A stretch of DNA of 6,123 bases from Muribaculaceae bacterium (GTDB lineage: Bacteria; Bacteroidota; Bacteroidia; Bacteroidales; Muribaculaceae). The translations under genes were made by a program, and so were the position numbers. The first letter of the stretch is position 1, and the number at the start of each line of letters is the position of its first letter. Positions 1-5,638 of this stretch are shown here, piece by piece. The stretch is from contig JAIDUY010000330.1 in NCBI GenBank assembly GCA_029059965.1, positions 1-6,123 of the forward strand, given 5' to 3'. The notes beneath the pieces were generated by a model that ran no database searches, was not told where the DNA came from, and saw only the letters and a list, made by a program, of their open reading frames with translations.

Positions 1-2
1 GG

Positions 3-731
3 CCTTTCCGCGAGGTATATAACATAGCGCCCGAAGACCATCCCGCCTACAGGTCGATAGTAGAATACACCAAGCTGCGCTACCGTCTGATGCCCTACAT
101 CTACTCGCTCGCCGGAATGACTTATTTCGACGACTACACCATCATGCGCCCCATGGTAATGGATTTCACCGAAGATATCAATACCCGCGGCATCAAGGAC
201 CAGTACATGTTCGGCCCCGCTTTCCTCGTCGCCCCGGTCTATGAATACGGCGCACGCAGCCGTAACATATATTTCCCCGAAGGCGATATCTGGTACGACT
301 TCCATACCGGCGAAGCTGTCGGCGGCGGTCAGGCCCTTAGTGTGGACGCTCCGTATGAGCGCATACCTCTGTATGTCCGTTCAGGCTCCATCATCCCCAT
401 GGGCGGTGAGATTCAGTATGCCTCCCAGGAGTCGGACGAGCCTGTTACCGTTCTTGTCTATGCCGGGCGGGACGGCGAGTTCAAGCTCTACGAGGACGAG
501 GGGACGAACTACGACTACGAGAAAGGCGAGTATTCCGTCATTCCCATGACCTACGACGACACGGCGCGTACCCTGACCATCGGCGACCGTAGGGGACGTT
601 TCGACGGCATGAAGGAGAACCGGACTTTCAATGTGGTTCTGGTCGATACGGAGCACCCCGCAGGCAACGCCTTCCTGTCCGAGGGCGCGACGCTGAACTA
701 CGACGGCAACTCCGTCACCATAAGTCTCTGA
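3..731 (+). CDS. Glycoside hydrolase family 31 alpha-glycosidase (alpha-xylosidase/alpha-glucosidase type), 3' part
   Basis: The frame is open from the left edge (first full codon at base 3), giving the last 242 residues of a longer protein whose start lies outside. GH31 enzymes hydrolyse alpha-linked glucose or xylose from glycans by a retaining mechanism. The start PFREVYNI followed by YRLMPYIYSLA matches the end of the GH31 (beta/alpha)8 barrel. RPMVMDF and DQYMFGPAFLVAPV (about residues 50-79 of the fragment) are the family's block after the barrel, followed by a beta-sandwich with YVRSGSIIPMG. The end, from about residue 155 with YEDEGTNYDYEKG, looks like the DUF5110 domain. The catalytic aspartates and any signal peptide lie upstream, so substrate and location cannot be fixed; the RPMVMDF...DQYMFGP pattern leans to alpha-xylosidase. 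In Bacteroidales such enzymes usually serve glycan use in the periplasm. It converges with lrgB, 24 nt away. Confidence 0.93.
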   Translation, partial: PFREVYNIAPEDHPAYRSIVEYTKLRYRLMPYIYSLAGMTYFDDYTIMRPMVMDFTEDINTRGIKDQYMFGPAFLVAPVYEYGARSRNIYFPEGDIWYDFHTGEAVGGGQALSVDAPYERIPLYVRSGSIIPMGGEIQYASQESDEPVTVLVYAGRDGEFKLYEDEGTNYDYEKGEYSVIPMTYDDTARTLTIGDRRGRFDGMKENRTFNVVLVDTEHPAGNAFLSEGATLNYDGNSVTISL

Positions 732-747
732 TGCAAGTCTCTGATGC
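722..747. repeat. Perfect 13-bp tandem duplication over the GH31 stop codon
   Basis: AAGTCTCTGATGC occurs twice back to back (722-734 and 735-747). The first copy contains the TGA stop of the GH31 gene (729-731). The second lies in another frame because 13 is not a multiple of 3. It looks like a small local duplication just behind the coding region; no function is apparent. Confidence 0.8.
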
Positions 748-755
748 TGCGGCAG

Positions 756-1451
756 TCAGCAGACTCCGATGAGATGCAGTATTATCGGAGCCAACAGCGC
801 CGTCATGAGTCCGTTCAGAGTCAGACCCAAGGACGAGAATGCGCCATAGCGGTCGCTCTGCTCCATAGCCGCCGACGGGCCCACGGCATGGGCGGCCGTA
901 CCTAGCGACAGGCCCTCGGCTATGGGACTCTTGATGCGGCTGAGCTTGGCAATCTTGAAACCCGAGATACCGCCAAAGATGCCCGTGCACACCACAACCG
1001 CGGCGGTCAGCGACGGTATGCCGCCCACAGCGCCGGATATCTCCATTGCAATGGGGGTTGTCACGGCCTTGGGAGCCAGCGACATTATCACTTCGTGCGA
1101 GGCTCCGAGCACTTTGGCAATCACCACCACCGAAACGATTCCGGCGACACATCCCGCAAGTTCCGAAATCAGCAGGGGAAGCAGCTGTTTCTTGATTGTG
1201 GACAGCTGTCGGTACAACGGAAGTCCCAGCGCCACAACAGCCGGCTTGAGCCAGAAGTCTATATACTCCCCTCCTGACTTATACGTATCGTAGTCTATGT
1301 CGCAGACGGTGAGAAATGTAATCAGAGATGCAATCGAAAGCAGTATCGGATTGAGAAGCGTCAGCCCCGTCTTACGTTGCAGTATTAGGGAGCCGATATA
1401 GAACAGGAACGTTACTGCGATGAGAAAGAACTGATTCGTAAGAAATTCCAT
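756..1451 (-). CDS. lrgB: LrgB/CidB family membrane protein
   Basis: A 231-residue hydrophobic protein, the usual length of the LrgB family. Family motifs are visible: LKPAVVALGLPLY at 68-80, SLAPKAVTTPIAMEIS at 124-139, then a glycine-rich helix (GIFGGISGFKIAKL) and the segment GLSLGTAAHAVGPSAAMEQ near 170-188. Several membrane segments span the protein (about 6-24, 31-50, 92-113, 145-160, 205-229). LrgB proteins act with LrgA-type partners in the inner membrane. They were first linked to control of murein hydrolases and cell lysis, and later to pyruvate transport in some Firmicutes; the role in Bacteroidota is not settled. It follows lrgA by 14 nt on the same strand, so the two form an operon. 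The ATG at 1451 fits the family's N-terminus, and no strong ribosome binding site is seen. The function in this organism is inferred from family only. Confidence 0.93.
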   Translation of the reverse strand: MEFLTNQFFLIAVTFLFYIGSLILQRKTGLTLLNPILLSIASLITFLTVCDIDYDTYKSGGEYIDFWLKPAVVALGLPLYRQLSTIKKQLLPLLISELAGCVAGIVSVVVIAKVLGASHEVIMSLAPKAVTTPIAMEISGAVGGIPSLTAAVVVCTGIFGGISGFKIAKLSRIKSPIAEGLSLGTAAHAVGPSAAMEQSDRYGAFSSLGLTLNGLMTALLAPIILHLIGVC

Positions 1452-1465
1452 AATCGATTCAATAG

Positions 1466-1849
1466 TCAGTCAATATCCTCTTTCAGTATTTCCTTGGCAC
1501 GATGCCGGCCCGACACCGACTTGCGCACAAGCTTATGCACCCAGCCGGTGACGGCGATAATAACGACAGTGCTGCCGGTGGCCGACACCACTATCGGAAG
1601 CCACTGCTCCGAAATGAGTCCGAGACAATTCATCAGACCGACGCCCGCCGGAACGAAGAAAAAGCCTAAATTGTGGACAAGAAAATTCGACAGTTTCTCC
1701 ACATGGCGAGGTTTAACTATGCCTTTGTGCAGCGAGAATGTCAGAAGTAGCATTCCTAAAATGCTCGACGGAACCGGAATGCCCGTAAGCCATACTACAA
1801 GTTCACCCAAGGCGAGAAATGCAAGTATCAGCCCGAATTGCAATATCAT
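1466..1849 (-). CDS. lrgA: LrgA/CidA family holin-like membrane protein
   Basis: A 127-residue protein with about four membrane segments (roughly 4-22, 27-40, 56-78 and 83-107) and a short basic, charged tail (KLVRKSVSGRHRAKEILKEDID), typical for LrgA/CidA. Motifs seen are GIPVPSSILGMLLL at 23-36, matching the family's PGSxxGMxLL block, and FFFVPAGVGLM at 63-73, matching FFxPAGVG. The family forms holin-like oligomers in the cytoplasmic membrane and works with LrgB, encoded 14 nt downstream. A LytSR-type two-component regulator, the usual partner in Firmicutes, is not in the window. The gene lies 101 nt behind the AAA+ ATPase on the same strand, but a likely promoter in that gap argues for a separate transcript. 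LrgA and CidA cannot be told apart here. Confidence 0.92.
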   Translation of the reverse strand: MILQFGLILAFLALGELVVWLTGIPVPSSILGMLLLTFSLHKGIVKPRHVEKLSNFLVHNLGFFFVPAGVGLMNCLGLISEQWLPIVVSATGSTVVIIAVTGWVHKLVRKSVSGRHRAKEILKEDID

Positions 1850-1879
1850 GTCTGTATTTTACCTTAGAATTTCGGAGTG

Positions 1880-1910
1880 CAAAGTTGCAAAGAATTTCCG
1901 ACCCGACAAG
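1880..1910 (-). promoter_or_regulatory. Probable promoter of lrgAB
   Basis: On the minus strand CTTG (1907-1910) is followed after 19 nt by CAACTTTG (1880-1887). This resembles the Bacteroidetes sigma-ABfr pattern TTTG, 19-21 nt, TAnnTTTG, with one mismatch in the -33 element and one in the -7 element. It would start transcription about 24 nt before the lrgA ATG. It lies in the only sizeable gap between lrgA and the ATPase gene, which makes an independent lrgAB unit likely. Confidence 0.45.
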
Positions 1911-1921
1911 CAGTCCCCGGC

Positions 1922-1946
1922 AAAAAAATGCCGTTTCGGATGGCTA
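1922..1946 (-). terminator. Weak candidate terminator behind the AAA+ ATPase gene
   Basis: Five nt after the ATPase stop, the minus strand reads a small GC hairpin (CCG AAA CGG inside GCCATCCGAAACGGC) followed by a run of seven T (1922-1928). The T run is good but the stem is only about three strong pairs, so termination may be partial. It sits between the ATPase and the lrgA promoter, where an end of the rtcB operon would be expected. Confidence 0.3.
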
Positions 1947-1950
1947 TTTG

Positions 1951-3633
1951 TCAGAATCCGATTACCGGGCGTGAGCTGCGGGATATTCTCTCCCGATTGC
2001 AGGAGGCAATTATCTCCCGGATATCTATGTTATCGTTGCCGGACAGGATTGCATTGACCGAATGCTTGCGGACGATGTTCTCGATTTCGCCGCCGGAAAG
2101 GTCGAACCGGGCTGCGAGGGTCTGCGCATCCTGTTCGGTAAGGCCGGGAAGCATGGCTTGCCAGATTTTGGCGCGAGATTCTACGGACGGTTTGTCGAAT
2201 CGTATCTTGTAGAGGAAGCGGCGCTCGAATGCCTTGTCAAGGTTGGTCGTGGCTATCATAATGCCTTCGAGGCTTTCCATTTCCTGGAGGATTATGTTCT
2301 GTATGGAGTTTTCCATCTTGTCGACGGCTCTTGAGGCGCCTTCCATTCTGACACCCAACACGGCATCAGCCTCGTTGAAAAGAAGGATAGGCGCGAATGC
2401 GGAGTTTTTGCAGATGTTTCGGTAGCGGTCGAAGACTGCCTTGATGTTCTTCTCGCTTTCACCGACCCAGCAACTTTTTATCTTGTCGACATCCACGCGC
2501 ATGATGTCGCGTCCGGTCCGGCGCGCTATCTGATAGACTGTTTCTGTCTTACCGGTGCCGGGAGTGCCGTAGAACATGCAGCAGAATCCGGGTCTCATGC
2601 CTGCGGAACGGAGACGGTTCTGAACCTCATCGAATCGCTCTTCGGAAAGAATGGACGATAGCTCGTTGATCTGTTCGCGCTCGGAGGCATTGTATATCAG
2701 GGTCTTTTCGGCCAGACTGTCAGCTTTGACCAAACCCTTGTCCGAGCGTCCTACGCTGTTGAGGTTGAGTTCGCCGAGCAGCTCTTCTTTAGCTTTGTCT
2801 GTCAGTTTGAAGGCATCCGATCGGGCCATGCCGTCCTCATTGACATTTTCGATAAGCCCCTTGACGAAGAGCTCGGAGTCGCGGGAGCGGAATTCCCTTT
2901 TCACCCAGCCGGGCATCTCATCGTCGAAGATATTGTCAATATCGTGAAATCCGATATTGTCATCGTTATTCTCCACGAACAGATGAGCCATATAGACAAA
3001 CAGCAGAGTGTCTTCGTCGCCGAAGCCGCAACGCCGCAGCTCTGTCGCAAAGACGGTGCCACGGATTTCCTCGAGCATGTCCTTGGTCTGCGCTACCAGC
3101 GATTCGTGGGTCTGTTCGTCGTCGTCCTTCTCGTCCATCAGTCGGTCGAATCTGTCGAAGAAGGTCTGGGTATCAGGCACGGGTTCGGCCTCGTAGACGT
3201 ATGGCTGATTCTTGCGAAGCGATTTCAGGACATCCGCCGGAACACGATAACTCAGCGATTTACGGCTGCGTGACGCACGAAGGTAGTGCCTGGATTCGAG
3301 GATGTCGATATCATCGGACAGGCGGAGTATCTTGGTGGTGCGACATCCGGCATACTTCGCAATCTCCGAAATCATGATGCGGCAGTCCTCGCTACGATCG
3401 ACAAACATCGCCAGCAGCACGACCTGCATGGCGGTCAGTTTCAGCTTACGCGCGGCATATCTGATGTGTGTAGCTGCCTTGTCGAGAAAGTCCTTGTCGA
3501 GGTTGGAGTCTTCGGCGAGTTCGACTATGTACTCGAATGATTCCAGAATGCTTTTGGGTCTGGCATTCCTGGCGGCATTCTTCTGTCTGGTATTGTCGGC
3601 TGTCAATACTGTCAGCATATCTGATTCTCTCAT
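1951..3633 (-). CDS. AAA+ ATPase with two winged-helix-like N-terminal domains
   Basis: The protein has 560 residues from the ATG at 3633. An in-frame GTG at 3657 would add eight residues, but it coincides with the transcription start expected from the -7 box at 3662-3669, so the ATG is preferred. The C-terminal half is a AAA+ module: Walker A GTPGTGKT at 356-363, Walker B ILLFNEAD at 416-423, sensor 1 ATTN at 461-464, arginine-finger candidates R471/R472 in FERRF, and a sensor 2 region SGGEIENIVRK at 513-523. The Walker B aspartate before the catalytic glutamate is asparagine (N420, E421), as also seen in a clade of bacterial AAA proteins. Residues about 67-139 and 203-288 each look like a winged helix (hydrophobic helix, acidic turn, helix, helix, charged wing) and resemble each other. 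It follows prfH by 76 nt, so a role in RNA or ribosome repair, as remodeller or regulator, is plausible but unproven. It is not RtcR: it lacks the sigma-54 GAFTGA loop. Confidence 0.88.
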   Translation of the reverse strand: MRESDMLTVLTADNTRQKNAARNARPKSILESFEYIVELAEDSNLDKDFLDKAATHIRYAARKLKLTAMQVVLLAMFVDRSEDCRIMISEIAKYAGCRTTKILRLSDDIDILESRHYLRASRSRKSLSYRVPADVLKSLRKNQPYVYEAEPVPDTQTFFDRFDRLMDEKDDDEQTHESLVAQTKDMLEEIRGTVFATELRRCGFGDEDTLLFVYMAHLFVENNDDNIGFHDIDNIFDDEMPGWVKREFRSRDSELFVKGLIENVNEDGMARSDAFKLTDKAKEELLGELNLNSVGRSDKGLVKADSLAEKTLIYNASEREQINELSSILSEERFDEVQNRLRSAGMRPGFCCMFYGTPGTGKTETVYQIARRTGRDIMRVDVDKIKSCWVGESEKNIKAVFDRYRNICKNSAFAPILLFNEADAVLGVRMEGASRAVDKMENSIQNIILQEMESLEGIMIATTNLDKAFERRFLYKIRFDKPSVESRAKIWQAMLPGLTEQDAQTLAARFDLSGGEIENIVRKHSVNAILSGNDNIDIREIIASCNRERISRSSRPVIGF

Positions 3634-3661
3634 GGCTTGCTTTGGTTTCTGTTGCACGATG

Positions 3662-3669
3662 CAAATTTA
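3662..3669 (-). promoter_or_regulatory. Candidate -7 box for the AAA+ ATPase gene
   Basis: TAAATTTG on the minus strand is a perfect match to the Bacteroidetes -7 consensus TAnnTTTG. It predicts a transcript starting near 3655, about 22 nt before the ATG at 3633. No TTTG is found 19-21 nt upstream (the nearest is at 14 nt). The -33 place is instead taken by the inverted repeat at 3677-3699. The gene may therefore have its own, factor-dependent promoter besides read-through from prfH. Confidence 0.45.
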
Positions 3670-3676
3670 TGGCGAT

Positions 3677-3699
3677 GCTGTATCAAAGGGCGATACAGC
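3677..3699. promoter_or_regulatory. Perfect 8-7-8 inverted repeat between prfH and the ATPase gene (candidate operator)
   Basis: GCTGTATC (3677-3684) and GATACAGC (3692-3699) are exact reverse complements separated by 7 nt. The repeat starts 7 nt upstream of the -7 box at 3662-3669 and covers the expected -33 position. No T run follows on either strand, so it is not an intrinsic terminator. It could be a protein-binding site or an RNA hairpin in the prfH-ATPase transcript. Its 23-bp span and its spacing from the -7 box equal those of the repeat at 5546-5568. Confidence 0.5.
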
Positions 3700-3709
3700 T
3701 TTGGGGTAT

Positions 3710-4315
3710 TTATAATGGTCCTGAGAATTTTTTGACAGGGTTGCCGCGTTCGAGACTGTCGTGCCTGCTCCACTGCCGGCATCGCGATTCGGCTTTGGCA
3801 TCAGCGTTCTGTCGGCGTAGTTTCAGCAGCAGTCTTTCGCGGGCGCGGGATTTGTTCTGCGACTGTGACCGTTCGTCGGAACATCTCACGGACAGGCCCG
3901 TAGGAACATGTAGTGCCCTTACTGCCGTTTCGACTTTATTGACATTCTGACCGCCCTTGCCGCCGGAGCGGCAGGTTTCGTAAACGATGTCCGATTCAGC
4001 TATATCCGGCAGTTCGACTTCATCGAAAAAGTTGACCCCCACAAACCAGTTGCTGCGTTTGTGGCCCGGTCGGTACGGATTTTTGGTGGAGCGCCAGAGC
4101 ACTGTTCCTTGCCATTCGATGACACTGGCCGATGGTATTTCGTCCTCTGTGGCAAAGGTCATCGACATATAGCAGTCTTCGGCCTGATTGTGAGGCTCGC
4201 AGTCGGTAAGATGCAATGAGGGCAAAGCTTCGAGCAGTTCGCGCGCTACGAGCGTGACGGCCCGGGCACATTCCACGGGGCCTCGTCCGGCGGTAATCTG
4301 TATATAATGTTTCAT
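3710..4315 (-). CDS. prfH: Peptide chain release factor homologue PrfH
   Basis: A 201-residue class I release-factor relative, the normal length for PrfH. It starts with [14 protein letters not shown] (7-20), the characteristic PrfH N-terminus. The peptidyl-tRNA hydrolysis motif GGQ is at 121-123 inside [19 protein letters not shown], followed by [19 protein letters not shown] and the PrfH-like end [17 protein letters not shown]. It lacks the stop-codon-reading domain of RF1/RF2. Known PrfH proteins release the nascent chain from ribosomes whose decoding centre has been cut by ribotoxins, so that the partner RtcB can reseal the rRNA. The ATG (4313-4315) overlaps the rtcB stop (4312-4314) as ATGA, so the two are translationally coupled. 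AAGGG just before the ATG may serve as ribosome binding site. The function is assigned by family and context. Confidence 0.95.
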   Translation of the reverse strand: MKHYIQITAGRGPVECARAVTLVARELLEALPSLHLTDCEPHNQAEDCYMSMTFATEDEIPSASVIEWQGTVLWRSTKNPYRPGHKRSNWFVGVNFFDEVELPDIAESDIVYETCRSGGKGGQNVNKVETAVRALHVPTGLSVRCSDERSQSQNKSRARERLLLKLRRQNADAKAESRCRQWSRHDSLERGNPVKKFSGPL

Positions 4316-5511
4316 TTTCCCTTGTCCTTGATATTGAGTTTAGGTTTGATTATTGAGATGACCTCGACCGTGGGTTTGATAAGCTCGAGTATTTCATCTG
4401 TGTCCTTGTATGCCATAGGCGATTCATCGAGGGTTCCCTCACAGACAGATGACGAATACACCCCGGACATAGCCTGCTCAAATTCGTCCTGCGAAATCTG
4501 CTTTTTAGCCCGTGCTCGGCTCATAATGCGTCCAGCCCCGTGAGGTGCCGTATTGAGCCACTGACTGTTGCCTCTTCCGATACAGATGGCGATTCCATCG
4601 CGCATATTGAACGGTATGGCCACCTTCCTGCCTTGTGAGGCATCTATGGCTCCCTTTCGCAACATAGGCTGTTGGTCGGTTACGGAAATGTAATTATGTG
4701 TGGTCAGGATTGTCTCAACGCATTTGGCCTTACACAGCTTTTTGAGAATCGCGAATATGCGGTCGCTGATTATCTTATGATTGAACAGGCTATAAGCCTG
4801 CACGATAATCATATCCGAGATGTAGCCCCGCAGGGAATCGCCCCATAGATAGCCGATATGTCCGGCCCGCTTGGGGTTTTGGGCGATTGTGTGCCAGAAG
4901 CCGGCCACTTTTACTCCGAGATTGCGTGACCCGCTGTGAATGGTCAGCCAGGCATCTCCGGAATCGGCATCCTCGCCGTACTCGATGAAGTGGTTGCCCC
5001 CGCCGATCGAGCCGATACTCTTATAGAATACGCCTTCCTGAAGTTTGACGCGCCGACAAAAGTCGGTGATGAAACGGGCGTCGATGCGCGGAGCTTCGTT
5101 GACAAGGTCGGGTGCGGCAGAGCGGGCTTTTTGATATTGAGCGTTCAGGAATCGGAATAATTCTTTTTCGTTGAGAGAGTTCTTGGCGCAGATTTCGGCA
5201 CCGGTCGGGATAGTCTCTCTAATGCGGTGGTCGAGAAGCGGAAAGTCATCCGCTTCGACTGCACACGAAAGCCGATGCATGGAGATGGTGCAGCCTATAT
5301 CAACGCCGATATGGTCGGGATTGACAAACATCCCCAGAGGATATGCAGTGCCTACATTGCACAGATTCCCTGCATGTACATCGGGCATCTGCACTACGGG
5401 GATGCCTTCCATTGCGGGATGGTCGCAGAGCTCGGTGAGCCAGCCGAGAGCCGCCTCTTCGATATTGTCGGTGAAAATTTCAGCCGATGTGTATTTGCCT
5501 GTTATGTTCAT
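4312..5511 (-). CDS. rtcB: RNA-splicing ligase RtcB (PrfH-associated, RtcB2-like)
   Basis: A 399-residue GTP- and Mn-dependent RNA ligase that joins 3'-phosphate (or 2',3'-cyclic phosphate) to 5'-OH ends in the cytoplasm. All known active-site residues are present: D71 and C74 in [14 protein letters not shown]173-H174 in GGGNHF, H192 in HSGSRNLG, H272 in THN, and the guanylylated histidine H324 in [29 protein letters not shown] (42-59) matches the N-terminal signature. The sequence after the metal-binding Cys (CTIS instead of the usual CGM) is a visible deviation. The start MNITGKY at 5511 is chosen because it fits the family's N-terminus. The frame stays open to 5679, but that extension would run into the start of the divergent WYL gene and resembles nothing in RtcB. 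Overlap with prfH indicates a ribosome/rRNA repair role rather than tRNA splicing. No archease or RtcA is seen here. Confidence 0.96.
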   Translation of the reverse strand: MNITGKYTSAEIFTDNIEEAALGWLTELCDHPAMEGIPVVQMPDVHAGNLCNVGTAYPLGMFVNPDHIGVDIGCTISMHRLSCAVEADDFPLLDHRIRETIPTGAEICAKNSLNEKELFRFLNAQYQKARSAAPDLVNEAPRIDARFITDFCRRVKLQEGVFYKSIGSIGGGNHFIEYGEDADSGDAWLTIHSGSRNLGVKVAGFWHTIAQNPKRAGHIGYLWGDSLRGYISDMIIVQAYSLFNHKIISDRIFAILKKLCKAKCVETILTTHNYISVTDQQPMLRKGAIDASQGRKVAIPFNMRDGIAICIGRGNSQWLNTAPHGAGRIMSRARAKKQISQDEFEQAMSGVYSSSVCEGTLDESPMAYKDTDEILELIKPTVEVISIIKPKLNIKDKGK

Positions 5512-5530
5512 ATGATTATGTTTTCCGCCA

Positions 5531-5538
5531 CAAAGTTG
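5531..5538 (-). promoter_or_regulatory. Candidate -7 box of the rtcB-prfH operon
   Basis: CAACTTTG on the minus strand matches TAnnTTTG at all fixed positions but the first, and it equals the -7-like box before lrgA. It predicts a short leader of about 13 nt before the rtcB ATG. No TTTG occurs at the -33 position, which lies within the inverted repeat at 5546-5568. A second, weaker box, TTATTTTG (5591-5598), would give a long leader that includes the repeat. Confidence 0.4.
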
Positions 5539-5545
5539 AGAAGGG

Positions 5546-5568
5546 AGTGCGCAACTGATTTGCGCACT
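5546..5568. promoter_or_regulatory. Perfect 9-5-9 inverted repeat in the rtcB/WYL divergent promoter region (candidate operator)
   Basis: AGTGCGCAA (5546-5554) and TTGCGCACT (5560-5568) are exact reverse complements around the 5-nt spacer CTGAT. The repeat overlaps the -33 TTTG (5559-5562) of the WYL gene promoter. It also ends 7 nt upstream of the -7-like box of rtcB. A dimer bound here could therefore repress the regulator gene and control rtcB at once. The WYL protein encoded next door is the obvious candidate to bind it; this is inference from position. Confidence 0.7.
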
Positions 5569-5590
5569 AACGAAAAAGTTGCTATTTTTG
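5559..5590 (+). promoter_or_regulatory. Promoter of the WYL regulator gene
   Basis: TTTG (5559-5562), a 20-nt spacer and TATTTTTG (5583-5590) match the Bacteroidetes promoter consensus (TTTG, 19-21 nt, TAnnTTTG) without mismatch. Transcription would start near 5597, leaving a leader of about 42 nt, AT-rich and without a Shine-Dalgarno sequence, as is common in Bacteroidota. Confidence 0.75.
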
Positions 5591-5638
5591 CAAAATAAGT
5601 TTATTAATTCTGCATTTCTAATTCTAAATACACCCGCA

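Noticed and set aside
745..761. Small hairpin (TGCTG, 7 nt, CAGCA) between GH31 and lrgB as a terminator
   Set aside because: The stem is only five pairs, lacks a T run on either strand and reaches into the lrgB stop region.
756..1849. lrgAB as part of the repair module, e.g. a lysis arm for failed repair
   Set aside because: It has its own likely promoter, a possible terminator lies before it, and lrgAB is common in unrelated contexts; adjacency alone is not enough.
1876..1892. AGTGCAAAGTTGCAAAG before lrgA as a third copy of the rtcB palindrome
   Set aside because: Only a partial half-site match (AGTGC) with no second arm, and the 23 bp at the corresponding distance from the -7 box hold no inverted repeat.
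1494..2057. A 187-residue plus-strand open frame across lrgA and the end of the ATPase gene
   Set aside because: It is antisense to two genes with clear family motifs and has no promoter or recognisable sequence.
3677..3699. Inverted repeat behind prfH as an intrinsic terminator
   Set aside because: No T tract follows on the minus strand; the sequence leads straight into a perfect -7 box.
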